DNA of 64,000 nucleotides from an uncultured Clostridium sp. (lineage in GTDB: Bacteria; Bacillota; Clostridia; TANB77; CAG-508): contig CAOJJB010000008.1 in the NCBI GenBank assembly GCA_948436975.1, forward strand, positions 21,813-85,812, given 5' to 3'. This document shows positions 1 to 8,654 of the stretch, one piece after another (position 1 is the stretch's first letter; each line of letters begins with the position of its first letter). The translations under genes and the position numbers were made by a program. Under the pieces are notes generated by a model that saw only the letters and a list, made by a program, of their open reading frames with translations, was not told the origin of the DNA and made no database searches.

Positions 1-54
1 AAGTTGAACTTCTTTCTCTTTTATTTGTCTGTTTATAGGCAATTCTTGTTTTAT
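1..54 (-). CDS. infC: Translation initiation factor IF-3, N-terminal fragment (runs off the window)
   Basis: Eighteen codons are visible, reading IKQELPINRQIKEKEVQL. This matches the conserved IF-3 start, which in the family resembles INxxIRxxEVRLI. IF-3 binds the 30S subunit and proofreads start-codon selection. There is no ATG, GTG or TTG in frame. The only candidate start is ATA at 54-52, nine bases after a perfect GGAGG (68-64). Rare starts such as AUU on infC are known and let IF-3 limit its own synthesis. The gene continues to the left, where rpmI and rplT normally follow. Its transcript begins with an attenuator-type leader. Confidence 0.8.
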   Translation of the reverse strand, partial: MKQELPINRQIKEKEVQL

Positions 55-62
55 AGTAAAAC

Positions 63-204
63 ACCTCCAAAAAAAAATTTGACTTATTTTAAAAAGTCAA
101 ATCCACATACTAATTCCATAAATTTTCATTATTTATTGAATTTCTAACCTTATGCTCATAATAAGATAAGGTGAGAAGTGGATACTTCTTCTTAAAACAC
201 ATCT
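63..204 (-). promoter_or_regulatory. infC leader with terminator hairpin over the ribosome site (L20-leader type)
   Basis: On the minus strand a perfect 9-bp stem (94-102 with 77-85, ATTTGACTT type) is followed directly by nine U residues (77-69) and then by the GGAGG of infC, so terminator and ribosome site abut. Upstream lie further inverted repeats: ACCTTAT/ATAAGGT at about 149-173 and AGAAGT/ACTTCT at about 174-190. In Bacillus the infC-rpmI-rplT operon is controlled by L20 through premature termination in such a leader. The architecture matches. I could not compare it with the Rfam L20_leader model. Confidence 0.65.
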
Positions 205-233
205 ATAATACTACTTTTTCCTTTATTTGTCAA
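205..233 (-). promoter_or_regulatory. Promoter of infC operon
   Basis: TTGACA (233-228), a 17-base spacer, then TATTAT (210-205) on the minus strand. This is close to the sigma-A consensus, placing transcription start near 198 and giving a leader of about 140 bases before the infC start. Confidence 0.7.
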
Positions 234-313
234 TACTTTTTTATTACTTACATTAATATTCATATAATTTAATAAAACTATTCTCTATATAATATTAAAA
301 ACTTCTGTACCAC

Positions 314-341
314 AAAAAAAAAAGATACGATTTAATCGTAC
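314..341 (-). terminator. Rho-independent terminator of the HU gene
   Basis: The inverted repeat TACGATT/AATCGTA (326-340) is followed on the minus strand by ten U residues (complement of A314-323), just downstream of the HU stop codon. Confidence 0.7.
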
Positions 342-375
342 CTTTCCTATGAATTCATATAGCATATATATAAAT

Positions 376-654
376 CTATTTTTTATTTACTAAATCTTTT
401 AATGCTTTTCCAGCTTTAAATACTGGTGCTTTTGATGCAGGTATTTTGATTTCTTCTTTAGTTTGTGGGTTTCTTCCTTTTCTAGCTGCTCTTTTTCTTA
501 CTTCAAAAGATCCAAATCCAACTAATTGAACTTTATCTCCTTTTTCTAAAGTTTCTGTTACTGTACTAACGAAAGCATTTACAGCTTCCTCTGCAGCTTT
601 TTTTGTGTTTCCAGTTTTTGCAGCGATTGCTGCGATTAATTCAGCTTTGTTCAT
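376..654 (-). CDS. hup: HU-family DNA-binding protein
   Basis: A 92-residue histone-like protein that bends and compacts DNA as a dimer. The length is normal for HU. The N-terminal helix [15 protein letters not shown], the [20 protein letters not shown] region leading into the DNA-binding arm, and the C-terminal [15 protein letters not shown] are all classic. A strong AGGAGG lies eight bases before the ATG. It is a single-gene unit with a terminator downstream. The leader at 689-713 carries a TGTAGAA/TTCTACA hairpin of unknown role. Nothing is odd about the protein. Confidence 0.97.
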   Translation of the reverse strand: MNKAELIAAIAAKTGNTKKAAEEAVNAFVSTVTETLEKGDKVQLVGFGSFEVRKRAARKGRNPQTKEEIKIPASKAPVFKAGKALKDLVNKK

Positions 655-806
655 TTTTTAATTACCTCCTATAAGAACTTAGTTATTATGTAGAATTCTT
701 TTTAAGTTCTACAATAATTTTATTCGCCAAAATATGCTTAAATCCTTCTTTTTTTATTTTTTTTTTTATTTTTTTCCCTATTTTTCAACTTTTTTCATCA
801 CTACCA

Positions 807-2396
807 TTAGTTTTTTTCAGTATTACCAACTGTTTCAAGGATTTGATTTTTGTTTATCATTTTTGTAACAAAAATGCTTATACTATATATTATTATAGCA
901 CTTATAATAGCAATAATAGTGCTTATATTTTTATTTAATGATATAATTAAAATTTTATAAATATATAATGAAGTAATTATCATGAAACTACTCAACACTA
1001 TTAATTTTATTACAATTTTAAATAAACAAGGTTTTAAATTAATTTTTCTTTTTAATACAATATATACAATTATAAAAGAAACAATTGCTGATAATACATT
1101 TCCAATAATAGCTCCTTTTTCATATATACCATTTATTGGTATCAATATTATATTAGCTAAAACTTTTATAATAACTCCTATCATTGCCACATATACTGGT
1201 ACTTTATTCTCACCTAATCCTTGTAAAATTCCATTTATAGTTTGAGTTAGTAATGAAAAAGTTAATCCAATTGATGCCAGTTCTAATAATTCATATCCTT
1301 GCTTAGCATTTGGAAATAATAAACCAAAAATTTTCTCTGAATATGCAAATAATCCAAATGTTGCTGGAATCCCTATCATAGTTGTTATTAAAATAGAAAA
1401 TTCAATTTTATTTATTATTCCATCTAAATCGTTAACAGCTTTTCTTTTTGAAATTTCTGGGATTAAAGCAGTAGATATTGCTATATTGAAAGATAATGGT
1501 AATACCATTATTATATCTACTTTTGAACTTAATATACCATATTTTATAATTGCTAATTCTTCTCCAATAATTCTTTTTAAAATTCTAACAACAGTAACAG
1601 AATCTATATTTTTTCCTAAAGAACCTAAAATGGCACTAATAGTCATAGGTACAGATATTTTTAAAACTTTTTTTATTATATCTATAATCCTTTCTCTAGG
1701 ATAATTTTCCCCATTTAAATTTAAATTTTTATTTTTAACATTTAAATATTTTTTAAATATATATATTAAACTTAAAAATGTTGCCATAGTAGTTGCAAAA
1801 TTAGCAATAGCTGCCATTGCTTCTGTATTATTATTAGAAATTTTTGAAACAATTTCTACAAAAATAATTGTAAAAATTGTTTTTAATACTTGTTCAATAA
1901 ATTGAGATTTTGCTGTTATATATATTTTATTTTCTCCATTACAAAAACCTCTTATAACTGAAGTTATTGAAACAAAGAAAATAGCTGGTGATAATACCAT
2001 TAAACTTAATTTTGACTCTGGAATTTCTAAAATTTTATTGGCAATAAAATTTGCACTCAAAAATAATGTTACACATCCTATAAATCCTACAATAGAAAAT
2101 ATAAATATAGAAATTCTTAATGTTCTTTCTATATTTATGTAATCTCTTGAAGATTTCTTTTCAGATATAATCTTTGATATAGCATTTGGTATACCTATTG
2201 ATGAAATTGTAAGAAGTAATGCATATATTTGATAACCACTCATATATATAGCATTTCCTTCATCTCCAAATCCTGTTTTATTTGTTATGTATAGACTATA
2301 AATAACACCAAATATTTTTATTAAAATTTGCGAAATTACCAATGATAATATACCTTTTATAAAATCTGTTGTTTTAAATTTCAATTCTTTCCTCAC
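807..2396 (-). CDS. Lipid-linked polysaccharide flippase of the SpoVB/MurJ type (MOP superfamily)
   Basis: A polytopic membrane protein of about 529 residues with around 14 hydrophobic segments spread over its length. The N-terminal FIKGILSLVISQILIKIFG, the GYQIYALLLTISSIGIPNAI segment and the IRGFCNGENK loop are typical of the SpoVB/MurJ group, which moves lipid-linked cell-wall or polysaccharide precursors across the membrane. The listed start is GTG (2396). A TTG at 2384, six bases after GAGG, is at least as likely, giving a product four residues shorter. A second family member sits at 45028-46356. Substrate cannot be told from sequence: SpoVB for spore cortex and a MurJ-like lipid II flippase are both possible. 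Confidence 0.8.
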   Translation of the reverse strand: MRKELKFKTTDFIKGILSLVISQILIKIFGVIYSLYITNKTGFGDEGNAIYMSGYQIYALLLTISSIGIPNAISKIISEKKSSRDYINIERTLRISIFIFSIVGFIGCVTLFLSANFIANKILEIPESKLSLMVLSPAIFFVSITSVIRGFCNGENKIYITAKSQFIEQVLKTIFTIIFVEIVSKISNNNTEAMAAIANFATTMATFLSLIYIFKKYLNVKNKNLNLNGENYPRERIIDIIKKVLKISVPMTISAILGSLGKNIDSVTVVRILKRIIGEELAIIKYGILSSKVDIIMVLPLSFNIAISTALIPEISKRKAVNDLDGIINKIEFSILITTMIGIPATFGLFAYSEKIFGLLFPNAKQGYELLELASIGLTFSLLTQTINGILQGLGENKVPVYVAMIGVIIKVLANIILIPINGIYEKGAIIGNVLSAIVSFIIVYIVLKRKINLKPCLFKIVIKLIVLSSFMIITSLYIYKILIISLNKNISTIIAIISAIIIYSISIFVTKMINKNQILETVGNTEKN

Positions 2397-2460
2397 TCTC
2401 TTTCATAATAATTCTATTATCATTTATCTTATATATTCACAATAATTCTTACGGAAAGGT

Positions 2461-2493
2461 AGGTTTTTTGCCCAAAAACCTTGATTTTTTTTC
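2461..2493 (+). terminator. Hairpin plus U-tract in the leader of the TraG-like gene
   Basis: AGGTTTTT (2461-2468) pairs with AAAAACCT (2474-2481) and is followed by TGATTTTTTTTC on the plus strand. It lies about 55 bases before a plus-strand gene and downstream of nothing on that strand. It may be an attenuator, or insulate against antisense transcription. I see no known riboswitch core. Confidence 0.4.
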
Positions 2494-2547
2494 AATTTTG
2501 TAGGATAATATAGATGAGTGTAATATTATAAAAAGGATAATTAAATT

Positions 2548-4896
2548 ATGATAATGAAATATATAGATAAATTTTTGAAAAAATTAAAAACAGATAGAAA
2601 TACCTTTGTAACATATTTACTAACATTAATTACAATATATATATGTGTAGACAGAATTTCTGAAATACTATTAATTATGTTCTCTGGCTTATCTGTTTCA
2701 TATTGGGGACCAATAAAATATACCCTAGCACTAGCATGTCCTATATTTGCCTTTTACTTTTCACCTTCATCTAAATTTGCATCAGACAAATATACTAAAG
2801 AAACTTTCTTCTATGTATATACCATTGCACTATACATAGTTGGAATTTCAATGCTTATACAATGGGTAAATCAAATTGGATGGTTAATATTATTTTCAGT
2901 ACCAAACTATTCTTATATCATTACTACATTTATGGATTTAATAAAACCAGCCTTTTCATCATTTGCATGGTACATCCCATTATGTACATTTTATCCTTTA
3001 TTCAATTGGCTATATACAGTTGTTAACGACACACTATATATTAGAGAATCTATATGGGATTACAGTGGAATTGACTTATCAGACAAATCTATAGGGATGG
3101 GACCATATACTTGTGAAATGTTTATTGCCAAAGATAGAGAAACAGGTAAAAGTATTTCAACACCAGAATCTAGAAGATTTGAATCAACACTTATCGTTGG
3201 AGTTTCAGGTTCTGGAAAAACATCAATGATGTTTGAGCCTATGATTGCTAGAGATATCGAAAAGAAATATTTCTTTAGAGAAACTTCAAAAGAACTAGGA
3301 TACACAGCAATTAAAACGCATATTGCAACTTTAGATTCTCCTTATTCTAATGAATATATAAACGAAAATTTCACTTTGAATATGCTTACACCTGTTCCAT
3401 CTAAAGAAAAAGTTTATAAAGCATTTTTCTCAAAACTTATATACAATTATGATGGTAAAAATACTATATATAAAAATTTAGGAATAACATATATGGCTCC
3501 AGATTATGAATCAATATCTCATATGAAAGATGTTGCAAGTAATTTTGGAATCAAATATCATATTATAGATCCAAATGATAATACTTCAATTGGTTTAAAT
3601 CCATTTACATATGAAGATCCGATAAAAACATCTATTGCTATATCTTCTATATTAAAAAGAATGTATGCATCTGAACAAGTATTTAACTCTGGAAACCATA
3701 GTGAAGCATTTATGCAAAACATAGTTACACAAGCAATAGAAAATTTAGTATTAATGTTAAAAGAAGTTTATCCTAGATTACATGATGGATTAATACCAAA
3801 CTTAGAAGATTTGCTAGAATTACTAAATGATTTTGATTTAATTGAAGAAATGGCAGAAAATATGAAATCATTCCCTGAACTAGTTGAAAAATATAAAATT
3901 CAATTAGGTTACTTTAAAAAAACATTTTATAAAACAGCTCATGGAAGAGAAGAAACAGAAAAATATCTACAAGCTTCTGCTGCTCAACTTGAAAATTTAC
4001 TTAGATATCCAGGGGTTAGAACTATATTATGTAATAGAACAAATAATTTAAATTATGATCACGCATTAGCAAATGGTGATGTTACATTAGTTTGTACTAG
4101 ACGTGGGGATTTAGGTCCTAGTGTTCATAAAGCATTTGGTCTATTCTTTATACTACTTATGCAACAATCTGTTTTATCTAGACCAGGAAATGAAAAAACA
4201 AGAATACCTCATTTCTTATACATAGATGAATTTCCACCTTTTGTTTGTAAAGCAACTGAAGATATATTTACTTTATATAGAAAATACAGAGTTGGAACAA
4301 TTATATCATCACAAAACTTATCACAATTTGGTATTAAAAATGATTATAATTTCAGACAAACATTACTTGCAAACTGTACAACAAAAGTAGTTTTCGGTAA
4401 TAACACACCAGAAGACAATGAGTGGTGGGAAAAAGAATTTGGAGATAAAAGACGTTGGGAATTCACACATGATTACAAAACCGATCAAGGTAAGTATGAT
4501 GATACTTATAAAGGTATAAAATGGAAATGGATTCCAAATTTCAAAGAAGGAAAGGTTCAAGCTTTAAAGTTCAAATTTATTATTTATAAGACTAAAGACT
4601 TAAAAGGAAAAAGTTTAGTTGGTCAAGCAAAAATAGATTTCTTAGAATCTAGATATAAAGAAAAACAAAAAATAAAAACTTATAATTTTGATAAGTTTAT
4701 AAAAGGTGGAAACTATAGTACAGATAATAATGATGATAGTAGTTTTAAAAAGAAAGATAAATTTGATTTAAAGAATATAAATTCTAACTTAGAAAATTTA
4801 GATGAAATCGATCCTATTCAAAAAAACACATCAGATTCAAATTATAAATTTGATGATGAAGACCCAATTACATCTTTTAATTCAAATAATAATTAA
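2548..4896 (+). CDS. VirD4/TraG-like coupling ATPase, stand-alone
   Basis: A 782-residue membrane ATPase. Several hydrophobic segments fill roughly residues 18-165. A P-loop GVSGSGKTS (218-226, Lys224) follows, then a second ATPase portion with GLNPF near 350 and Walker B FLYIDEF (Asp560, Glu561). The RKYRVGTIISSQNLSQFG segment is typical of TraG/TraD-like proteins. Family members dock DNA or protein substrates onto type IV secretion channels. The C-terminal 60 residues are Asn/Asp/Lys-rich and look disordered. No other conjugation or secretion gene is adjacent, and both neighbours point the other way. It has its own leader and terminator. A chromosomal, non-conjugative role is plausible, but the function is not determinable here. 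Confidence 0.8.
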   Translation: MIMKYIDKFLKKLKTDRNTFVTYLLTLITIYICVDRISEILLIMFSGLSVSYWGPIKYTLALACPIFAFYFSPSSKFASDKYTKETFFYVYTIALYIVGISMLIQWVNQIGWLILFSVPNYSYIITTFMDLIKPAFSSFAWYIPLCTFYPLFNWLYTVVNDTLYIRESIWDYSGIDLSDKSIGMGPYTCEMFIAKDRETGKSISTPESRRFESTLIVGVSGSGKTSMMFEPMIARDIEKKYFFRETSKELGYTAIKTHIATLDSPYSNEYINENFTLNMLTPVPSKEKVYKAFFSKLIYNYDGKNTIYKNLGITYMAPDYESISHMKDVASNFGIKYHIIDPNDNTSIGLNPFTYEDPIKTSIAISSILKRMYASEQVFNSGNHSEAFMQNIVTQAIENLVLMLKEVYPRLHDGLIPNLEDLLELLNDFDLIEEMAENMKSFPELVEKYKIQLGYFKKTFYKTAHGREETEKYLQASAAQLENLLRYPGVRTILCNRTNNLNYDHALANGDVTLVCTRRGDLGPSVHKAFGLFFILLMQQSVLSRPGNEKTRIPHFLYIDEFPPFVCKATEDIFTLYRKYRVGTIISSQNLSQFGIKNDYNFRQTLLANCTTKVVFGNNTPEDNEWWEKEFGDKRRWEFTHDYKTDQGKYDDTYKGIKWKWIPNFKEGKVQALKFKFIIYKTKDLKGKSLVGQAKIDFLESRYKEKQKIKTYNFDKFIKGGNYSTDNNDDSSFKKKDKFDLKNINSNLENLDEIDPIQKNTSDSNYKFDDEDPITSFNSNNN

Positions 4897-4906
4897 AGTT
4901 TAATTT

Positions 4907-4937
4907 AAGACGTGGAAATTTAACCACGTCTTTTTTG
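4907..4937 (+). terminator. Terminator of the TraG-like gene
   Basis: AAGACGTGG (4907-4915) pairs perfectly with CCACGTCTT (4924-4932), followed by a T-tract on the plus strand, 11 bases past the stop codon. Confidence 0.85.
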
Positions 4938-4952
4938 TTTATATAATCTTAT

Positions 4953-6188
4953 TTAAATCTTCTCTATTTCTATTGTTTCTCCTACTGTTCCTGTAACATT
5001 AGTTGGTAATTTTACTAGTGGTCGAACCCCATAATATTCATAAGTATTGTAATAATTTGCCAATACTTGTCCTTTATAGTCAGCATACCAAATAGACTTA
5101 TCATCATTAATATATGATGATAACAGCCAATATCCATAACAATTCGACAATCCTGATGTTATATATAATTTTGATTTATCAGTTAATCCTCTAGTATTAG
5201 TTTCTTCTGTTAATTTTATTGAATTAACTATTGGATTTTCGTTCCAGCTTGCTACAAATTGTGCATTTGTTGGTCCTCCTACTGCTGTTGCATCTTCCAC
5301 TCCATTTGCAAACTGACTCCAATACCCTTCTGTTGTTAATCCTGTTAATAATGTATCTCTGTCTACATCTGAATAAACATTATATGTATAAGTATTCTTT
5401 AGTCCTGCCTCTTTTGGTACCAACTTATTTGGTAAATAATTATCTAATATTATATATACATTTGTTCCATCATTATAAAAAACTTTCCAATTATCTACTA
5501 CTTCCCCTTCTACAGTCGTACTATAATTTATTGCTTTTCCATAATCACTTGGTTGAATTGTTTTTACTAAAGCATCCTTTGGTATTTCAGGCACTATTGG
5601 TGGTGTACTTCCTACCACCTCATCTTCATGTTTTGCATTTCCTTCAAATTCTTTTCCAGTTCCTTGTGTATATTCTATTTCTAATCCAAAACTTGTACTT
5701 TCTTCATTTTCTACTAGTGGGTTTGTTGATGCTGCTGGCCATTCTACTGTAAAATGTATATTGCATTTTCCTCCTGCTTCTATTATTGGATGATCTGTTG
5801 TTATTACATCAAGTCCTTCTATTTTTATATGTTCACTTCCTGTTATATTTGTTGGTGTTACTGCATTTATCCTAGCTGGTATTGTTCCTACATTTACTAT
5901 ATCCACTGAAAATTCTGCTCCTGCTCCTGGATATGCCAAATCTACCACATTTACATTTAATGTATTTTTATCTTCTGATATTTCTACTTTTGTTTCTTCA
6001 TCATTTACTCCAACTAATGTTACTATTTCTGCATTTTGGAATTCTAAGTTAAACGTTCCTTTCGCATTTGCTGTTCCTGATATCATTAAAAGATCCGAAA
6101 ATATTGCATACCCTACTCCCACTGCTAATAATAATACTGTTAATAATGCTATTAACATATTCTTGTTATTTTGTTTTTTAAATTTCAT
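4953..6188 (-). CDS. Exported surface protein with SipW-type signal and C-terminal DUF6273-like domain
   Basis: 411 residues. The N-terminus (hydrophobic 10-27, then GYAIFSD and SGTANAKGTFNLEF) resembles SipW-dependent or TasA-like exported proteins, which often read GTYAYFTD followed by an ISGTATAKG strand. Residues about 35-185 look like a beta-sandwich. A Pro-rich linker (about 190-205) leads to a C-terminal domain with VASWN, YGYWLLSS and YGVRPLVKLP, which recalls DUF6273-like domains. The RBS GGAGGG is strong. No cognate SipW peptidase or sortase motif is visible in the window. Role unknown, probably cell-surface or matrix. The family assignment is recalled, not searched. Confidence 0.6.
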   Translation of the reverse strand: MKFKKQNNKNMLIALLTVLLLAVGVGYAIFSDLLMISGTANAKGTFNLEFQNAEIVTLVGVNDEETKVEISEDKNTLNVNVVDLAYPGAGAEFSVDIVNVGTIPARINAVTPTNITGSEHIKIEGLDVITTDHPIIEAGGKCNIHFTVEWPAASTNPLVENEESTSFGLEIEYTQGTGKEFEGNAKHEDEVVGSTPPIVPEIPKDALVKTIQPSDYGKAINYSTTVEGEVVDNWKVFYNDGTNVYIILDNYLPNKLVPKEAGLKNTYTYNVYSDVDRDTLLTGLTTEGYWSQFANGVEDATAVGGPTNAQFVASWNENPIVNSIKLTEETNTRGLTDKSKLYITSGLSNCYGYWLLSSYINDDKSIWYADYKGQVLANYYNTYEYYGVRPLVKLPTNVTGTVGETIEIEKI

Positions 6189-6264
6189 ATTCTCCCTCCT
6201 ATTTTTTCATTTAATCAGAATTTTTTATTATGTTTAACACTTCAATTTAAAATTGCATACAAAA

Positions 6265-6311
6265 AAAGACTCATTTAATAAACTATTTTACTAGTTTAAT
6301 TTCAAGTCTTT
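6265..6311 (-). terminator. Terminator downstream of the CA-repeat mini-gene
   Basis: On the minus strand AAAGACT (6311-6305) and AGTCTTT (6271-6265) form the outer stem. AAACTA/TAGTTT forms an inner stem, and a run of seven U residues ends at 6261. Confidence 0.55.
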
Positions 6312-6361
6312 TTATATGTTTAATAAACACAATTATTGTGTTATTTATTTTCTTATATAAT

Positions 6362-6463
<102 letters not shown>

Positions 6464-6487
6464 TATTTACCTCTTTTCACATTTTAT

Positions 6488-6516
6488 ATTTTAACTGATA
6501 AATTTATATAATACAA
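6488..6516 (-). promoter_or_regulatory. Putative promoter of the CA-repeat mini-gene
   Basis: TTGTAT (6516-6511), a 17-base spacer and TAAAAT (6493-6488) on the minus strand, upstream of the GTG start at 6463. In such AT-rich DNA chance matches are common, so support is moderate. Confidence 0.4.
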
Positions 6517-6586
6517 TTTCTTTTGTATTTCATTTTGAATACATTTTTTTGTTTTATATCCAAATAATAATTCTATTTCTCACTAC

Positions 6587-6626
6587 AAAAAAGAACCTCC
6601 TATTTATTTATACTGGAAGTTCTTTT
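6587..6626 (-). terminator. Terminator of the heptad-repeat/RND operon
   Basis: An imperfect stem (AAAAAGAACTTCC with GGAGGTTCTTTTT on the minus strand) followed by a U-rich tract, just after the stop codon at 6642. Confidence 0.7.
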
Positions 6627-6641
6627 TAACTTTATATATCT

Positions 6642-8639
6642 TTATTTCTTATTTTCATTTGGTTTTTTTTCTATATTTACATCAGAATTATTTATAATTA
6701 CATCTTCATTTTTTTGTTCTTTACCGCTATTTTTTATGTTGTTTATAATGCTAATAAATTTTATGGAATCTCTACTCTCATCAGAAACAAAAGTATTATA
6801 TTGACTAGATAAATCTTCTAGTTTTTCAATTCTTTTTATAACATTCTTAACATTACCATTTATCTCATTAGAAATTTTACTAATTCCATCATTATTAAAT
6901 TGTTTGATTCCATTTACTAATTCACCTGAACCTTTTGATAATTTTACTACTCCATTATCTAATTCCAAAGTTCCATTTGCTAAATCAGAAGCACCATTTG
7001 AAATAGTAAAAGCAGCATCTGTTAATTGATTATTAGCACTTGCTAATTGATTTGTTGAAACATTTAAAGTATTTAATCCTGATTTCACTTGACCTGAACC
7101 TGAACTTAGACTTTGTGCTCCAGACACTAAAGCATCAGTTCCAATACTAACTTGTTTAGCTCCTTCCATTAAATCTCCTTTTTTATTAGCTAATTCCCCA
7201 ATTCCTGTACTTAAATTACTTACACCACCTTTTATAGTATGTATTCCACCAGCTACCTGACTCATACCATTTTGTGCTCCAGCAAGTAAGGCTTGTAAGT
7301 TTGATATTGCTTGTGTATTTGTACTTGCTCTTAAAATTGCATTTTTGTTACTTTCTAATTCACTATTAATATTTGTTAATTCACCTATTTTACCATTATT
7401 TGTATTTATTGCATCATTAATACTTCCTACCACAGTTTCATCGGCCACTACTAATTGGGCTTGAAGTGCAGTATTCACTGTCTGTAAAGTAGCTATTGCT
7501 TGATTATTTACATTAATAGTATTTTGAATACTTGTTGTAGTTCCTAAATTATTTCCATTAGAAGTTAAACTATCTGTTATTGTTTTGGCTTGATCTATTG
7601 CTGTTTGAACATTAGATACTCCTCCTTGTATGTTATTTATACCTGCTGATAAGTTTACAACACCCATATTTACACTATCAATTCCAGCTGAAAATTGATT
7701 AACTCCACTACTTACAGCTTTTGCCCCTTGTGCTAAAGTTTTACTACTCTCACTTAAAGTATTTATTCCATTATTTAATTCATCATATTTTGAATTCAAG
7801 TTATTAACTCCATTAGATACTTGCCCCATTGCATTATTAAATTCTTTTGATTTTAATGTATAATTTTGTGTTCCATTTTTTAATGATATTGCTCCACTAT
7901 TGAGTTTATCTGAACCCATTTTTAATGTATTTACACCATCACTTAACTCAATTCCTCCATCTTGTATTTTATTTATACCATCTTGTAATTGATCTACTTT
8001 ACTAAACAATTCATCTATATTAGATAAGTCTATTTCTTCTTCAAAAATTTTTGGTGTGCAATAAGTTATAATATTCCCTAATTCAAAATTAATACTTTCC
8101 ATAGTAATTTCTATACTATTTGGAATATCTATATCCTCTTTTGAAACATTTAAACTTTCTTGCATACCTGGCATTGCTATACCAACTACTATTGTTTTAC
8201 TTCCATCATTTATTATTTTTCCATTTGTTATTTCTATATTTTTGTTATTATTATTTTGTATTATAGTCCCTGCTACTACAATAAATGGTGTATATAATTC
8301 TTCATTATTTCCATTTATTTCTACTTCATTTTTAATTTTATTTGTATATTTTAAAATTATTTTTACTTTTCCACTTTTACCTGATAGCTCCTCTGGTGTT
8401 ATCTTTTTTCCATCTAGTTCATAAGTTATTTCACAATCAACAGGTAATTGCTTATTAATCTCTGTTTGTGTTGTTTCCTCATCAAATATAGTCGTTGCTA
8501 TTGTTTTATAAACTTCTCCATTTGAATTTAATTTTGAATAAATAGTTTCTTCATTTGTAAAAGCCATTATTGGCAAAGTATATACTAACATTGAACATAA
8601 AAGTGTTCCTGATACTAATTTTTTTGTAATTTTTTTCAT
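6642..8639 (-). CDS. Exported protein with X-X-X-Leu-X-X-Gly heptad repeats, partner of the RND transporter
   Basis: 665 residues with a signal peptide (about 1-27, ending near PIMAF). An N-terminal globular part to about 210 is followed by a long region (about 215-600) of seven-residue repeats such as GVNTLKMGSDKLNSG and ASDLANGTLELDNGVVKLS, as also found in YhgE/Pip-like proteins. A Gln/Asn-rich insert interrupts it near 360-440. No C-terminal membrane anchor is seen. It lies 15 bases after the MMPL transporter gene, so the two are co-transcribed. A periplasm-like or wall-side extension of the pump is a reasonable guess. A direct function is not known. Confidence 0.7.
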   Translation of the reverse strand: MKKITKKLVSGTLLCSMLVYTLPIMAFTNEETIYSKLNSNGEVYKTIATTIFDEETTQTEINKQLPVDCEITYELDGKKITPEELSGKSGKVKIILKYTNKIKNEVEINGNNEELYTPFIVVAGTIIQNNNNKNIEITNGKIINDGSKTIVVGIAMPGMQESLNVSKEDIDIPNSIEITMESINFELGNIITYCTPKIFEEEIDLSNIDELFSKVDQLQDGINKIQDGGIELSDGVNTLKMGSDKLNSGAISLKNGTQNYTLKSKEFNNAMGQVSNGVNNLNSKYDELNNGINTLSESSKTLAQGAKAVSSGVNQFSAGIDSVNMGVVNLSAGINNIQGGVSNVQTAIDQAKTITDSLTSNGNNLGTTTSIQNTINVNNQAIATLQTVNTALQAQLVVADETVVGSINDAINTNNGKIGELTNINSELESNKNAILRASTNTQAISNLQALLAGAQNGMSQVAGGIHTIKGGVSNLSTGIGELANKKGDLMEGAKQVSIGTDALVSGAQSLSSGSGQVKSGLNTLNVSTNQLASANNQLTDAAFTISNGASDLANGTLELDNGVVKLSKGSGELVNGIKQFNNDGISKISNEINGNVKNVIKRIEKLEDLSSQYNTFVSDESRDSIKFISIINNIKNSGKEQKNEDVIINNSDVNIEKKPNENKK

Positions 8640-8654
8640 TAAAAATTCCTCCCT

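Noticed and set aside
5231-5752. Long plus-strand open frame rich in Leu
   Set aside because: It is antisense to the SipW-type surface protein, lacks a ribosome site, and its Leu-rich translation is what antisense of Ser/Thr/Asn codons gives.
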